From Marinobacter sp. S6332 (GTDB lineage Bacteria; Pseudomonadota; Gammaproteobacteria; Pseudomonadales; Oleiphilaceae), in the NCBI RefSeq assembly GCF_023016045.1, contig NZ_JALKAP010000014.1, positions 62,001-126,000 of the forward strand: 64,000 nucleotides of DNA, in the 5' to 3' direction. The position numbers and the translations under genes were made by a program. The notes under the pieces were generated by a model. That model did no database searches, was not told the origin of the DNA, and worked only from the letters and a program-made list of their open reading frames with translations. This document shows, piece by piece, positions 9,550 to 17,829 of the stretch; the stretch's first letter is position 1; each line of letters opens with the position of its first letter.

Positions 9550-10446
9550 GTGATAGTAAATCGCTCAGGCTTATGGCTGGTATTATTGGCGGTACTGGTG
9601 CTGGCTGGCTGCGCCTCGGCGCCGGGCCCTGTCGAAACTGACCACTCGGCACGCTATACGATTTCTCAGGATAGGGCGCCCACCGGAAACTTCGATGTGT
9701 CCGGGTTGTCAGACGCTGTACCGATGTATCAAGCTCAGGTTAGGGCGGGGAATAAGTCCCCTTATAGGGTTTTGGGTAAGCGCTACTCGGTAATGGATAG
9801 CAATGACGGATATGTCGCTCGCGGTGTGGCAAGTTGGTACGGCGAAAAATTCCACGGCCACAAAACATCGAATGGCGAAACCTTCGATATGTATCAGATG
9901 TCTGCTGCCCATAAGTCGTTACGAATACCGAGTTATGCAAAGGTCACCAATCTGGACAATGGCCAATCTGTGATTGTTCGGGTTAACGATAGAGGGCCGT
10001 TTCACGGAGATCGACTGATCGATTTGTCCTACGCAGCGGCCAAGAAGCTGGGTTATCAGTCACACGGAACGGCCAGAGTAGAAGTGGCAGCCATTACGGT
10101 GAAGCCAGACGGCAGCATGTTCCTTGCTGGTCAGCCTTTTACTATTGAAGGCCAGCCAACAAAACGGCCAAAGCAAAATAACGTTGCAGTATATGGTGAC
10201 CAGCGTGGTGGGCTGTTTGTTCAGCTTGGCTCGTTCGGTAGCCGCTCCCCCGCAGAGAAACTGCAGGATCGCGCTAGAGGCGTGCTTAGTGAACCCGTGC
10301 GGGTGCGCTCTGTAGATACTGCGTCGGGGCGATTTCACCGGGTGCAAGTTGGCCCTTTTCAGAATGAAGCGAGTGCGCGAGAAACGCAGAGTCTTCTGGA
10401 AGCCCAAGGATTTTCACAATCAATTGTGCTGACCGACTCCCACTAG
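9550..10446 (+). CDS. rlpA: septal ring lytic transglycosylase lipoprotein RlpA
   Basis: RlpA is an outer-membrane lipoprotein that cleaves glycan strands lacking stem peptides at division sites. I choose the GTG at 9550, because AAAGGACATT precedes it and it gives a normal lipoprotein signal (LAVLVLAGC, lipidated Cys near 23); a longer frame from 9487 adds 21 residues without a good ribosome-binding site. The double-psi beta-barrel catalytic domain is clear from GVASWYGEKFHGHKTSNGE and VRVNDRGPFHGDRLIDLS. The last ~75 residues form a SPOR domain (GLFVQLGSFGSRSPAEKL), which binds denuded glycan at the septum. dacA follows directly. Confidence 0.95.
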   Translation: MIVNRSGLWLVLLAVLVLAGCASAPGPVETDHSARYTISQDRAPTGNFDVSGLSDAVPMYQAQVRAGNKSPYRVLGKRYSVMDSNDGYVARGVASWYGEKFHGHKTSNGETFDMYQMSAAHKSLRIPSYAKVTNLDNGQSVIVRVNDRGPFHGDRLIDLSYAAAKKLGYQSHGTARVEVAAITVKPDGSMFLAGQPFTIEGQPTKRPKQNNVAVYGDQRGGLFVQLGSFGSRSPAEKLQDRARGVLSEPVRVRSVDTASGRFHRVQVGPFQNEASARETQSLLEAQGFSQSIVLTDSH

Positions 10447-10494
10447 ATGTTAGATCGCACATAAAAACACACTTAACGACGAATGAATGGACCC

Positions 10495-11676
10495 ATGGCA
10501 TTAAAATCAGTTTTCCGCTCACTCTCTTCTATTTCAGCATTTCTCGCTTTCGTGCTGATGGTCTCAGTGTCAGGCAAGGCAATTTCCCAGACAGTGCTGA
10601 TTCCTTCTCCACCACAGATCGCTGGTAGCTCTTATGTGCTTATGGACCCGAAAAGTGGCCGCATCATCATGGAGAGCAACAGCAATGAGCGCCTGCCACC
10701 CGCCAGTCTGACCAAGATGATGACAGCGTATATTGTTGAGCGGGAGCTCGATGAAGGCCGAATCAGTATGTCTGACATGGTCCCCATTAGTGTGAAAGCT
10801 TGGAAAACAGAAGGATCCCGCACGTTTATTAAAGAGGGAACCAGCGTGTCGGTCGAGGATCTTCTGAAAGGAGTGATCATCCAGTCGGGTAACGATGCAT
10901 CTGTCGCGCTGGCGGAGTTTATTGCGGGCAGCGAGGGCGCTTTTGTAGATATTATGAACCAGCAGGCTCAATTGCTGGGCATGAAGGATACGCATTTTGA
11001 AAATGCTACGGGCTTACCTGCCCCCGACCACTTCTCCACCGCCTACGATCTGGCTGTTCTGGCACGTGCGATCATTAATGATTACCCCGAGAATTACCCG
11101 ATCTACGCAGAGAAGCACTTTACCTACAACAATATTCGTCAACCAAATCGCAACAGCTTGCTGTGGCGTGATGACAGTGTCGATGGACTCAAAACGGGCC
11201 ATACCGAGGAGGCAGGATACTGTCTGGTGGCTTCAGCAAAGCGTAATGATACCCGGTTTATTGCTACCGTTATGGGAACCAGCAGCTCTCAGGCTCGGTC
11301 TCAAGAAATCCAGAAAATGCTCAATTATGGCTTCCGCTACTATGAGAGTGAACGCTTGTTCCGCGCCGGCCAGGAACTGATTGAAGCCAAGGTGTGGGGT
11401 GGTCAGTCCGATAAGCTTTCTGTGGGCATGCTTGAAGATGCCTACGTAACGATTCCCCGCGGGTCTCGTGACAGTCTTGAATCCAGTGTGGATCTCGATT
11501 CGGTGATCAAAGCACCTGTGCGCGCTGGCGACGAACTCGGGCGGGTAAAGGTTTCGTTTAATGGTGAGGTGCTGATTGATCAGCCGGTACTCGCACTGAC
11601 CGAAGTGCCCGAGGGCGGTCTGTTCAAGCGCATTTGGGATTCCATCAAGCTGTTTTTTGTTCAGCTGTTCCAATAA
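10495..11676 (+). CDS. dacA: D-alanyl-D-alanine carboxypeptidase (PBP5/6 type)
   Basis: This enzyme trims the terminal D-Ala from peptidoglycan pentapeptides in the periplasm. An N-terminal signal peptide ends around AIS-QT. The serine-peptidase S11 motifs are ASLTK (SxxK), SGND (SxN) and LKTGHT (KTG), in the expected order. The C-terminal residues GGLFKRIWDSIKLFFVQLF form the amphipathic helix that anchors PBP5-type enzymes to the inner membrane. Two starts are possible, ATG 10483 and ATG 10495; neither has a strong Shine-Dalgarno, and I prefer 10495 because it gives a compact basic signal-peptide N-terminus. ybeD follows after 27 bp. Confidence 0.95.
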   Translation: MALKSVFRSLSSISAFLAFVLMVSVSGKAISQTVLIPSPPQIAGSSYVLMDPKSGRIIMESNSNERLPPASLTKMMTAYIVERELDEGRISMSDMVPISVKAWKTEGSRTFIKEGTSVSVEDLLKGVIIQSGNDASVALAEFIAGSEGAFVDIMNQQAQLLGMKDTHFENATGLPAPDHFSTAYDLAVLARAIINDYPENYPIYAEKHFTYNNIRQPNRNSLLWRDDSVDGLKTGHTEEAGYCLVASAKRNDTRFIATVMGTSSSQARSQEIQKMLNYGFRYYESERLFRAGQELIEAKVWGGQSDKLSVGMLEDAYVTIPRGSRDSLESSVDLDSVIKAPVRAGDELGRVKVSFNGEVLIDQPVLALTEVPEGGLFKRIWDSIKLFFVQLFQ

Positions 11677-11703
11677 GGGCGAGTTGAGCCCGGGAGAAAA
11701 ACT

Positions 11704-11973
11704 ATGAGTGAGCCGAAAGCACCAAAAATCGAATTTCCCTGCGATTACGGCATCAAGGTTATTGGCGATGCTGCACCAGACTTTAAAGAGTTTGTGGTGA
11801 CGGTTGTCGAGCGGCACGCTCCTGGAATAAAAGACGAAGATGTCTCCGTTAAAGACAGTAGGGAAGGCCGCTTCTGCTCGGTTCGGCTGAACATTATGGC
11901 CACCGGCGAGCCTCAACTGAAGGCTTTGTTTGAAGAGCTCAAGGCCAGTGGCCGTGTACACATGGTGCTTTAA
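11704..11973 (+). CDS. ybeD: YbeD/DUF493 family protein
   Basis: This is an 89-residue protein of the DUF493 family, found next to lipB in most gammaproteobacteria. Conserved features are [13 protein letters not shown] at the N-terminus, the [17 protein letters not shown] strand region and the final GRVHMVL. The fold of the family resembles an ACT-like regulatory domain, which suggests a small-molecule or protein regulatory role, but the function is not established. GGGAGAAAA precedes the start. It lies between dacA and lipB with 27 and 5 bp gaps, so it belongs to the same transcript. Confidence 0.93.
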   Translation: MSEPKAPKIEFPCDYGIKVIGDAAPDFKEFVVTVVERHAPGIKDEDVSVKDSREGRFCSVRLNIMATGEPQLKALFEELKASGRVHMVL

Positions 11974-11978
11974 ACGCA

Positions 11979-12623
11979 ATGCCTGAATTGATTGTCAGGT
12001 CATTGGGGCGACAGCCCTATCTGGAAACCTGGGAGGCTATGAAAAGCTTCACGGCGCAAAGAGACGAGCATACCAGCGACGAACTCTGGTGTCTGGAGCA
12101 TCCTCAAGTCTACACTCAGGGTCAGGCAGGCAAAGCAGAGCACATATTGGCACCGGGCGATATTCCTGTGATTCAAGTGGACCGTGGAGGTCAGGTAACC
12201 TACCACGGCCCAGGCCAGCTGGTGGTTTACCTCATGATTGGCCTCACTCGTCGCAAGATAGGCGTAAGAGGTCTGGTTGATATCATTGAGCAGGGTTTGG
12301 TACGCACACTTGCAGAACTTGGCATCACAGCAAGGCCTCGACCGGATGCGCCGGGTGTTTATGTAGGTGACGCAAAAATCGCCTCGCTAGGGTTACGAGT
12401 TCGTCGTGGCTGCTCCTTCCATGGTTTGGCTTTGAATGTTGATATGAATATGGAGCCGTTTCGGCGTATCAACCCCTGCGGTTACGCAGGACTGGCTATG
12501 TGCCAAATCCGCGATTTTGTTGCGCCTGCAAGTATGGATGATATTGAAAAGCGGCTGGTCGCTCAGCTGGTTTCAGGGTTGGGCGATTCGGCGGTAAGTT
12601 ACCGTAGTATCAGAGAAAATTAG
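11979..12623 (+). CDS. lipB: octanoyl-ACP:protein N-octanoyltransferase
   Basis: LipB moves octanoate from acyl carrier protein to lipoyl-domain lysines, the first step of lipoate synthesis. Recognisable motifs are [19 protein letters not shown] (the RGG-x-TxHGPGQ signature), [22 protein letters not shown] with the catalytic Lys, and INPCGYAG with the catalytic Cys. The 214-residue length is normal. Its last 4 bp overlap the end of the convergent GGDEF gene. The partner lipA is not adjacent but lies alone at 36617-37660. Confidence 0.96.
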   Translation: MPELIVRSLGRQPYLETWEAMKSFTAQRDEHTSDELWCLEHPQVYTQGQAGKAEHILAPGDIPVIQVDRGGQVTYHGPGQLVVYLMIGLTRRKIGVRGLVDIIEQGLVRTLAELGITARPRPDAPGVYVGDAKIASLGLRVRRGCSFHGLALNVDMNMEPFRRINPCGYAGLAMCQIRDFVAPASMDDIEKRLVAQLVSGLGDSAVSYRSIREN

Positions 12624-13714
12624 GCCGTTTTTTCATCTTGATGGGCGCAAACACGGTTGCGCCCTAGAGTCTTGGCACGGTAGAGGGCTTCGTCTGAACG
12701 CTGAAGGACTTTATCGATAGACTCAGCGTCTTTGATGCTTGCTACTCCGATACTCGCTGTGCAGTGCACAGTATGTTGTTCAACTATTATTGCCTTTTTA
12801 GCAATCGCTTCACGGATTCGATTGGCAATCTGCACAGCTTCATCTTCTTCGGTTTCCGGGAGTAGCACCAGATATTCCTCACCGCCCCAGCGAGCAATAG
12901 TGTCTATCTTGCGGCACTGTTCGCGCAATGTATCCGCTACCAAAACAATTAGCTCATCGCCCACGTGGTGTCCGTAAGTGTCATTTACACTCTTGAACAG
13001 ATCAATATCTGCCAATAGTACAGAGAATGGCCTATCACTACGCAGATAGCGCTCATACTCTGCATCCAGTTGGTCCAAAGCTTCACGTCGGTTTGCAAGC
13101 CCGGTAAGCGCGTCATGCTTGGCTGCATATTCGAACTCCTTGGCCATTGCCATAAGGCCGAGCTTGCTGCGTCGCCGGCTCCGGTCAAGGATGTAACAGG
13201 TGACCATCTCAAAGGCCAGAACCGCGGTCATGGTTATCCGGAAGCTGGTGCTGTAAGGCAAATCGAGTAGCTGTTTTGCCGGGGGGCTGAAAAAGAGCAG
13301 CGCAACCCCTAAAAAGCCTACTAAACAGGTACCAACGCCAACCCTTGCGTCGCTGATGTAAAACACGATAGGCGGGTAGGCAAAAAACCAGATGATTGCC
13401 GTGCCGCCCTCCACGGGGTGTAGTGCCAAATAGGTAAACAGTATGGTTGAGAGAGCGATAAACGCCCTGCGTTGAAAGGTTGTATGGCGAAACACTATGT
13501 AGATAAATAGATTGCCAATCATTAGCGCGGCAAAAAGTATGAGCGGGGCAGATGTAATAAAATCACCTCGGCCCAGAGAGCGAAAAGCAAAGAACGCCAG
13601 CAAGGGTACGGCGGCAATGCTCAGCCAGTTGATCAGAACCGGGACCGGTATTTCGCCGGTCACCCGATACTGAGACAGCTTCTTAGCTGGAACCTTAGGT
13701 GCAATGTCTGGCAT
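12620..13714 (-). CDS. membrane diguanylate cyclase (GGDEF)
   Basis: This 364-residue protein has about six transmembrane segments over residues 20-190, then a GGDEF domain. The cyclase domain begins with [16 protein letters not shown] and carries an intact signature of the accepted GGEE(F/Y) type, [13 protein letters not shown], with the substrate-binding [19 protein letters not shown] upstream. It should therefore make cyclic di-GMP at the inner membrane. No RxxD inhibitory site is placed clearly five residues before GGEEY. The membrane part does not match a named sensor domain that I can recognise. It is convergent with lipB and divergent from the ABC1-type gene. Confidence 0.9.
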   Translation of the reverse strand: MPDIAPKVPAKKLSQYRVTGEIPVPVLINWLSIAAVPLLAFFAFRSLGRGDFITSAPLILFAALMIGNLFIYIVFRHTTFQRRAFIALSTILFTYLALHPVEGGTAIIWFFAYPPIVFYISDARVGVGTCLVGFLGVALLFFSPPAKQLLDLPYSTSFRITMTAVLAFEMVTCYILDRSRRRSKLGLMAMAKEFEYAAKHDALTGLANRREALDQLDAEYERYLRSDRPFSVLLADIDLFKSVNDTYGHHVGDELIVLVADTLREQCRKIDTIARWGGEEYLVLLPETEEDEAVQIANRIREAIAKKAIIVEQHTVHCTASIGVASIKDAESIDKVLQRSDEALYRAKTLGRNRVCAHQDEKTA

Positions 13715-14064
13715 AAAATGGGCTAGTTCTTTTGATAATAATCAGTGTTGTTGGCTACGCTCTGAATAATAGACCCTATTCAACTCAAGTGTTGTGTCAA
13801 AACGTAAAGGCATGGGTTAAAACCTGCCAAATGCTAGCAAATGATCTGGTTTGCGAGTCAGGCTTGTGGTCAGTCCAACAGGTATAAACCGGCGGGCCTC
13901 GGCGAACAATGGCCGCCACGCCGCAGTACCTGAGTCGAATTGGAGAGGTTAGTTGGCTGTTGTATCCGTATAATGACAGTGGTCACCCGCAGCTGTTACG
14001 TTAAAAGATCAAATCAGAGATAAAGTCAGGTTTTTTTAAACTCTCAGATTCGGACAGGTCATAC
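13715..14064. other. 350-bp intergenic region between divergent genes
   Basis: This gap separates the GGDEF gene (minus) from the ABC1/UbiB-like gene (plus) and must hold both promoters. I found no credible ORF, RNA gene, long inverted repeat or recognised operator. The stretch from about 13990 to 14045 is AT-rich with a run of seven T, a possible promoter or leader region for the plus-strand gene, but I cannot assign -35 and -10 boxes with confidence. Confidence 0.6.
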
Positions 14065-15510
14065 ATGTCATCCAAACGCTCAGGTAATTCAGTCTCCCGC
14101 ATCAAAACAGGCAGCTTCGAACGCCGGCTGAGCCTTACCCGCGCGGGACTCTTTGCCGGTACGCGCGTAGCATCGCACATGGCGACCAATTGGTTCAGTA
14201 GCAAAGATAAACGCGATGAACGCCACCGCGCCATGCTATCCAGGCAGGCCCACCTTTTGGTTGATGAACTGGGCAAATTAAAAGGCAGTGTGGTTAAAAT
14301 CGGTCAGGTGATGGCGTTATATGGTGAGCATTTCTTGCCCGAAGAGGTCACCGAAGCCTTACATACTCTGGAAGACCAGACGACCTCGCTGGAGTGGTCG
14401 GCCATTGAGCGTGTGCTCAAAGCCGAAATCGGCAGCGAGCAACTTGCCGAACTGAATATAGACCCCGAACCCATTGGTGCTGCTTCGTTGGGGCAAGTGC
14501 ACCGGGCAAAAAGACGTAGCGATGGTCTGGAGTTGGTGCTGAAAGTTCAGTACCCTGGCGTTGCTGATGCCGTAGACAGCGATTTAAACTCGGTAGCCCA
14601 GCTACTTAGAGTGGCTCGCTTGGTCAGCTTTGGGCCTGAATTTGAGGATTGGTTAGAAGAGGTGCGGCAGATGATGCACCGGGAAGTAGACTACCGCCTT
14701 GAAGCCCGCACCACCGAGAAATTCCGGCAGATGCTAAAGGATGACCCACGGTTTGTGGTACCCCGGGTGTTGCCCGAGTATTCTAGCGGGCAGGTGATTG
14801 CGTCCACCTACGAGCATGGCCATTCCGTCAGCGCTGACGTGGTTCGGGAATTATCGATAGAGCGCAGAAGCGCACTAGGAAAAGCTGCGCTGGAGCTCTT
14901 CTTCCGTGAGCTGTTTGATTGGGGCGAAATCCAAACGGATCCTAACTTCGGCAATTACCGAATTCGCATTGCCGGAGAGGAAGGCAAAGGCGTGGAGCAC
15001 GACCGCATAGTGCTGTTGGATTTTGGTGCGGTACAGTCGTATTCGCGAGAGTTTCTCGACCCCGTTATCCAGATGATCCGTGCCTCATACGAAAACGATT
15101 TAGAGGCAGTGATCGATGGTGGCGTAAAGTTGCGCTTCATGAGCACCGAGTGGCCTACAGAGGTGCTGGAGAAGTTTGGTCAGGTGTGTATGTCGGTTCT
15201 GGAGCCGCTGTCCAGTGATCACAAAAGTTGGCCAGATTACGCCGTTAACAGCAAAGGCCAATACCGCTGGAAGCAGAGCGATCTGCCGTCGAGGGTTGCC
15301 CGTCAGGCAGCACGGTCAGCCATAAGCCGTTACTTTCGAGTGCCACCCAGTGAGTTTGTATTCCTAAACCGTAAACTCATCGGGGTGTATACCTTTATTG
15401 CCGTATTGCACTCAGAGTTCAATGGCGAGCCCTTGTTACGCAAATACCTTTACGGCGAGGGAGATGATAAGCCCGATGCTTCGGCAACCAGCCAAATCAC
15501 AAAGGCGTAA
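14065..15510 (+). CDS. ABC1/UbiB/AarF-family atypical kinase
   Basis: The 481-residue protein has the ABC1 hallmarks: the KxGQ motif (KGSVVKIGQVMALYG near residue 75), the alanine-rich loop in the variant form IGAASLGQVHRA replacing the P-loop, a conserved LVLKVQYPGV Lys, NFGNY and the metal-binding LLDFGAV. ABC1 proteins are ATPases or kinases linked to quinone and lipid metabolism. This is not the ubiB of the ubiE-ubiJ-ubiB operon: it stands alone and lacks C-terminal membrane helices. The function is thus only family-level. Its last 61 bp overlap the 3' end of the convergent yqaA-like gene. Confidence 0.88.
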   Translation: MSSKRSGNSVSRIKTGSFERRLSLTRAGLFAGTRVASHMATNWFSSKDKRDERHRAMLSRQAHLLVDELGKLKGSVVKIGQVMALYGEHFLPEEVTEALHTLEDQTTSLEWSAIERVLKAEIGSEQLAELNIDPEPIGAASLGQVHRAKRRSDGLELVLKVQYPGVADAVDSDLNSVAQLLRVARLVSFGPEFEDWLEEVRQMMHREVDYRLEARTTEKFRQMLKDDPRFVVPRVLPEYSSGQVIASTYEHGHSVSADVVRELSIERRSALGKAALELFFRELFDWGEIQTDPNFGNYRIRIAGEEGKGVEHDRIVLLDFGAVQSYSREFLDPVIQMIRASYENDLEAVIDGGVKLRFMSTEWPTEVLEKFGQVCMSVLEPLSSDHKSWPDYAVNSKGQYRWKQSDLPSRVARQAARSAISRYFRVPPSEFVFLNRKLIGVYTFIAVLHSEFNGEPLLRKYLYGEGDDKPDASATSQITKA

Positions 15511-15893
15511 CGTATCCCCTTACCAATGCCCACTAGCACAATAAAGTTGAGCCAAGGCACGCGCATTACGCCGCCGACCAGTGTTAGCGCGTCGCCGCCT
15601 ATGGGCAGCCAGCCTAAAAGCAAAGACCATTGGCCGTAGCGGTTAAAGCTGTTTCTTGCTTTGTGGAGTTGGGTCTCACTAATCGGAAACCAGCGTTTGT
15701 GCTTTAGACGGTCAATTTGCCTGCCAATAATACCGTTAACCACGGACCCCAAGGTGTTGCCAAGCGTGGCCCAAACCCATAGCCACAGCATAGGGTACCC
15801 CTGAACAACCAGTGTGCCTGTCAGTATTTCCGAATAGGCTGGCAGCAATGTGGCCGCCGCAAACGAGGTCAGAAATAATGTCAGGTAAACCAC
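15450..15893 (-). CDS. yqaA: YqaA family (SNARE-associated/DedA-like) membrane protein
   Basis: This 147-residue protein has four hydrophobic segments and the YqaA features LPAYSEILTGTLV near the N-terminus, WATLGNTLGSVVNGIIGR, and LLGWLPIGGDALTLVGGVMRVPW. It is a short relative of DedA proteins; the biochemical role is not known. The GTG at 15893 is supported by AGGAGA five bases upstream. The gene ends inside the ABC1-type gene on the opposite strand, a 61-bp tail-to-tail overlap. The region upstream (15894-16087) is shared with the divergent glutaredoxin gene. Confidence 0.87.
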   Translation of the reverse strand: MVYLTLFLTSFAAATLLPAYSEILTGTLVVQGYPMLWLWVWATLGNTLGSVVNGIIGRQIDRLKHKRWFPISETQLHKARNSFNRYGQWSLLLGWLPIGGDALTLVGGVMRVPWLNFIVLVGIGKGIRYAFVIWLVAEASGLSSPSP

Positions 15894-16087
15894 AGAGTTC
15901 TCCTAGCGGTGATGGGGTGTTCCTCCTTTTTTCAGCTGAAGCCCTCTACGTATGTTCCGATACTATAGTGGGCATTCAAAGCTTCAATTTTCAATTTTGC
16001 TCAATCATGTCATCATGATTTTAAGAATTTTAACACCCTTTTTTATAGCCCAAGATGTGTCTCGGGTTAAGTATTCCGGAGAGTTTT

Positions 16088-16333
16088 ATGGAGCAGGTAA
16101 CAATCTATGGTCGTTTAAGCTGCGGGTTTTGCGTGCGTGCAAGAAGTTTGTGCGAGTCTCGCAACATGCCGTACACCTGGGTCGATATGATCGAGCATGA
16201 CATGACCAAAGAAGACATTGCTGACAAAATCGGCCGCCCGGTATATACGGTCCCCCAGATTCTGGTGGGCGACAGGTACATAGGTGGCTACGACGAGTTT
16301 TCTAGTTATGTGCGTGATCTGGAGGCGGGGTAA
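16088..16333 (+). CDS. glutaredoxin
   Basis: This is an 81-residue dithiol glutaredoxin with the CGFC redox site at residues ~11-14 in GRLSCGFCVRARSLCE, the cis-Pro TVPQI loop and the GGYDEF glutathione-binding turn. It would reduce disulfides such as those of ribonucleotide reductase or PAPS reductase at the expense of glutathione. The ATG at 16088 follows CCGGAGAG at good spacing; an upstream in-frame start at 16055 adds residues unlike the family. A strong terminator follows immediately. Confidence 0.93.
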   Translation: MEQVTIYGRLSCGFCVRARSLCESRNMPYTWVDMIEHDMTKEDIADKIGRPVYTVPQILVGDRYIGGYDEFSSYVRDLEAG

Positions 16334-16354
16334 GTCTCACCTTGGAATAAATAC

Positions 16355-16386
16355 AAAAGGCCTTGTAAATACTTACAAGGCCTTTT
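16355..16386. terminator. bidirectional intrinsic terminator between glutaredoxin and pfp
   Basis: A perfect 14-bp inverted repeat (16355-16368 with 16373-16386) encloses a 4-base loop. The stem begins with AAAA and ends with TTTT, so it gives a GC hairpin followed by a T-run on both strands. It lies between the convergent glutaredoxin and phosphofructokinase genes and can stop both transcripts. Confidence 0.92.
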
Positions 16387-16411
16387 GGTTTGCAGCGTAA
16401 ATCGAGTTTAA

Positions 16412-17674
16412 TCAGAGCTGAAAATTGGTTTTTAGCTTCTTTTCTGTCAGCGTGTTCTTGAGCTTTGCAACCTTCGGCAAGCCGTTCTCAAATGGCGGGA
16501 AGTTCTCGCCAGCAATGAGCGGCTCGAGATAGTCCCTGCACTCTTCTGTAATGCCAAAGCCGTCATCTGTGATGTAGTGAATTGGCATTTTCTTTTCCTG
16601 ATTTGCCACTTCGCTTAGCGGGGCTTCACCAATTGACCAGACGTAAGGCTTTGTTTTTTCGCGAACAATAGTGGGCATGATCGCTTGCTTTCCTGCCAAT
16701 GCCATTTCAACGGCGGCCTTGCCAACTGCGTATGCCTGCTCAACGTCGGTGGCTGAGGCAATGTGCCTTGCGCTGCGTTGCAGGTAGTCTGCAACGGCCC
16801 AGTGGTATTTGTGCCCAAGTGCCTGCCGAACCATATTCGCCAAAGCGGGAGCTACGCCACCAAGCTGGGTGTGTCCGAACGCGTCTTTGGCGCCGGCATC
16901 GGCCAGAAAGCGGCCATCTTCGTACTGGGCGCCTTCAGACGCTACTACCACGCAGTAGCCATACTCCTTCACGCAGAAATCGACCCGTTCTAGAAACGCT
17001 TCACGGTTAAATGGAATCTCCGGGAACAAAATAATGTGGGGCGGCTCACCTTCGCCCTGACCCGCAAGCCCGCCAGAGGCCGCAATCCAGCCCGCGTGAC
17101 GGCCCATCACTTCAAGAATGAACACCTTTGTGGAGGTCTCACACATGGATTTGATATCCAGGCTGGCTTCCAAAGTGGAGGTCGCAATGTACTTGGCGAC
17201 GGAGCCAAAGCCCGGGCAGCAGTCGGTAAACGGTAGGTCGTTGTCAACGGTTTTGGGTACGCCGATGCAGGTAATGGGGTAACCCATTTTTTCGCCCATC
17301 TGAGAGACTTTGTAGGCCGTATCCTGAGAGTCACCACCACCGTTATAGAAGAAGTAGCCAATATCGTGGGCGCGGAATACTTCAATAAGACGCTCGTACT
17401 CGCGGCGATTTTCCGAGAAGTTTTTCAACTTGTGGCGGCAGGACCCGAAAGCGCCGCCGGGGGTGTGAATCAGCTCTTGAATGGCCTCGTCACTCTCGAG
17501 GCTGGTATCAATCAGCTCCTCGTAAAGCGCGCCCAGAATGCCGTTGCGCCCGGCATACACTTTGCCGATTTTGTCCGAATGCTTGCGCGCGGTCTGGATA
17601 ACCCCGCAGGCACTGGCGTTGATGACGGCGGTAACACCGCCAGACTGAGCGTAGAATGCGTTCTTGATGGCCAT
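16412..17674 (-). CDS. pfp: pyrophosphate-dependent 6-phosphofructokinase
   Basis: This enzyme phosphorylates fructose-6-phosphate reversibly with PPi, so it can serve glycolysis and gluconeogenesis. The 420-residue protein starts at ATG 17674 behind AGGAGG. The phosphoryl-donor loop reads NGGGDSQDTAYKVS, with Asp where ATP-dependent enzymes carry Gly, and the substrate motif is GVPKTVDNDLPFTD with Lys at the position that marks PPi use. MGRHAGWIAASGGLA is also typical. Related enzymes occur in Methylococcus-like and marine gammaproteobacteria. The gene is divergent from mpl, with 155 bp between the start codons. Confidence 0.92.
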   Translation of the reverse strand: MAIKNAFYAQSGGVTAVINASACGVIQTARKHSDKIGKVYAGRNGILGALYEELIDTSLESDEAIQELIHTPGGAFGSCRHKLKNFSENRREYERLIEVFRAHDIGYFFYNGGGDSQDTAYKVSQMGEKMGYPITCIGVPKTVDNDLPFTDCCPGFGSVAKYIATSTLEASLDIKSMCETSTKVFILEVMGRHAGWIAASGGLAGQGEGEPPHIILFPEIPFNREAFLERVDFCVKEYGYCVVVASEGAQYEDGRFLADAGAKDAFGHTQLGGVAPALANMVRQALGHKYHWAVADYLQRSARHIASATDVEQAYAVGKAAVEMALAGKQAIMPTIVREKTKPYVWSIGEAPLSEVANQEKKMPIHYITDDGFGITEECRDYLEPLIAGENFPPFENGLPKVAKLKNTLTEKKLKTNFQL

Positions 17675-17829
17675 CTCGGGATGGAGCCTCCTGCTGGTTC
17701 GACAATGGCGCAGATGATACGTCAAATGCTGACGATTTTCATGGCTGGAAATGCGGATAGCTATGCTCTTGACGGGATGGGGCGGATACTGGAGGCTTGT
17801 CGGGTTTCAACGCAGAGGACAGACGGCGA

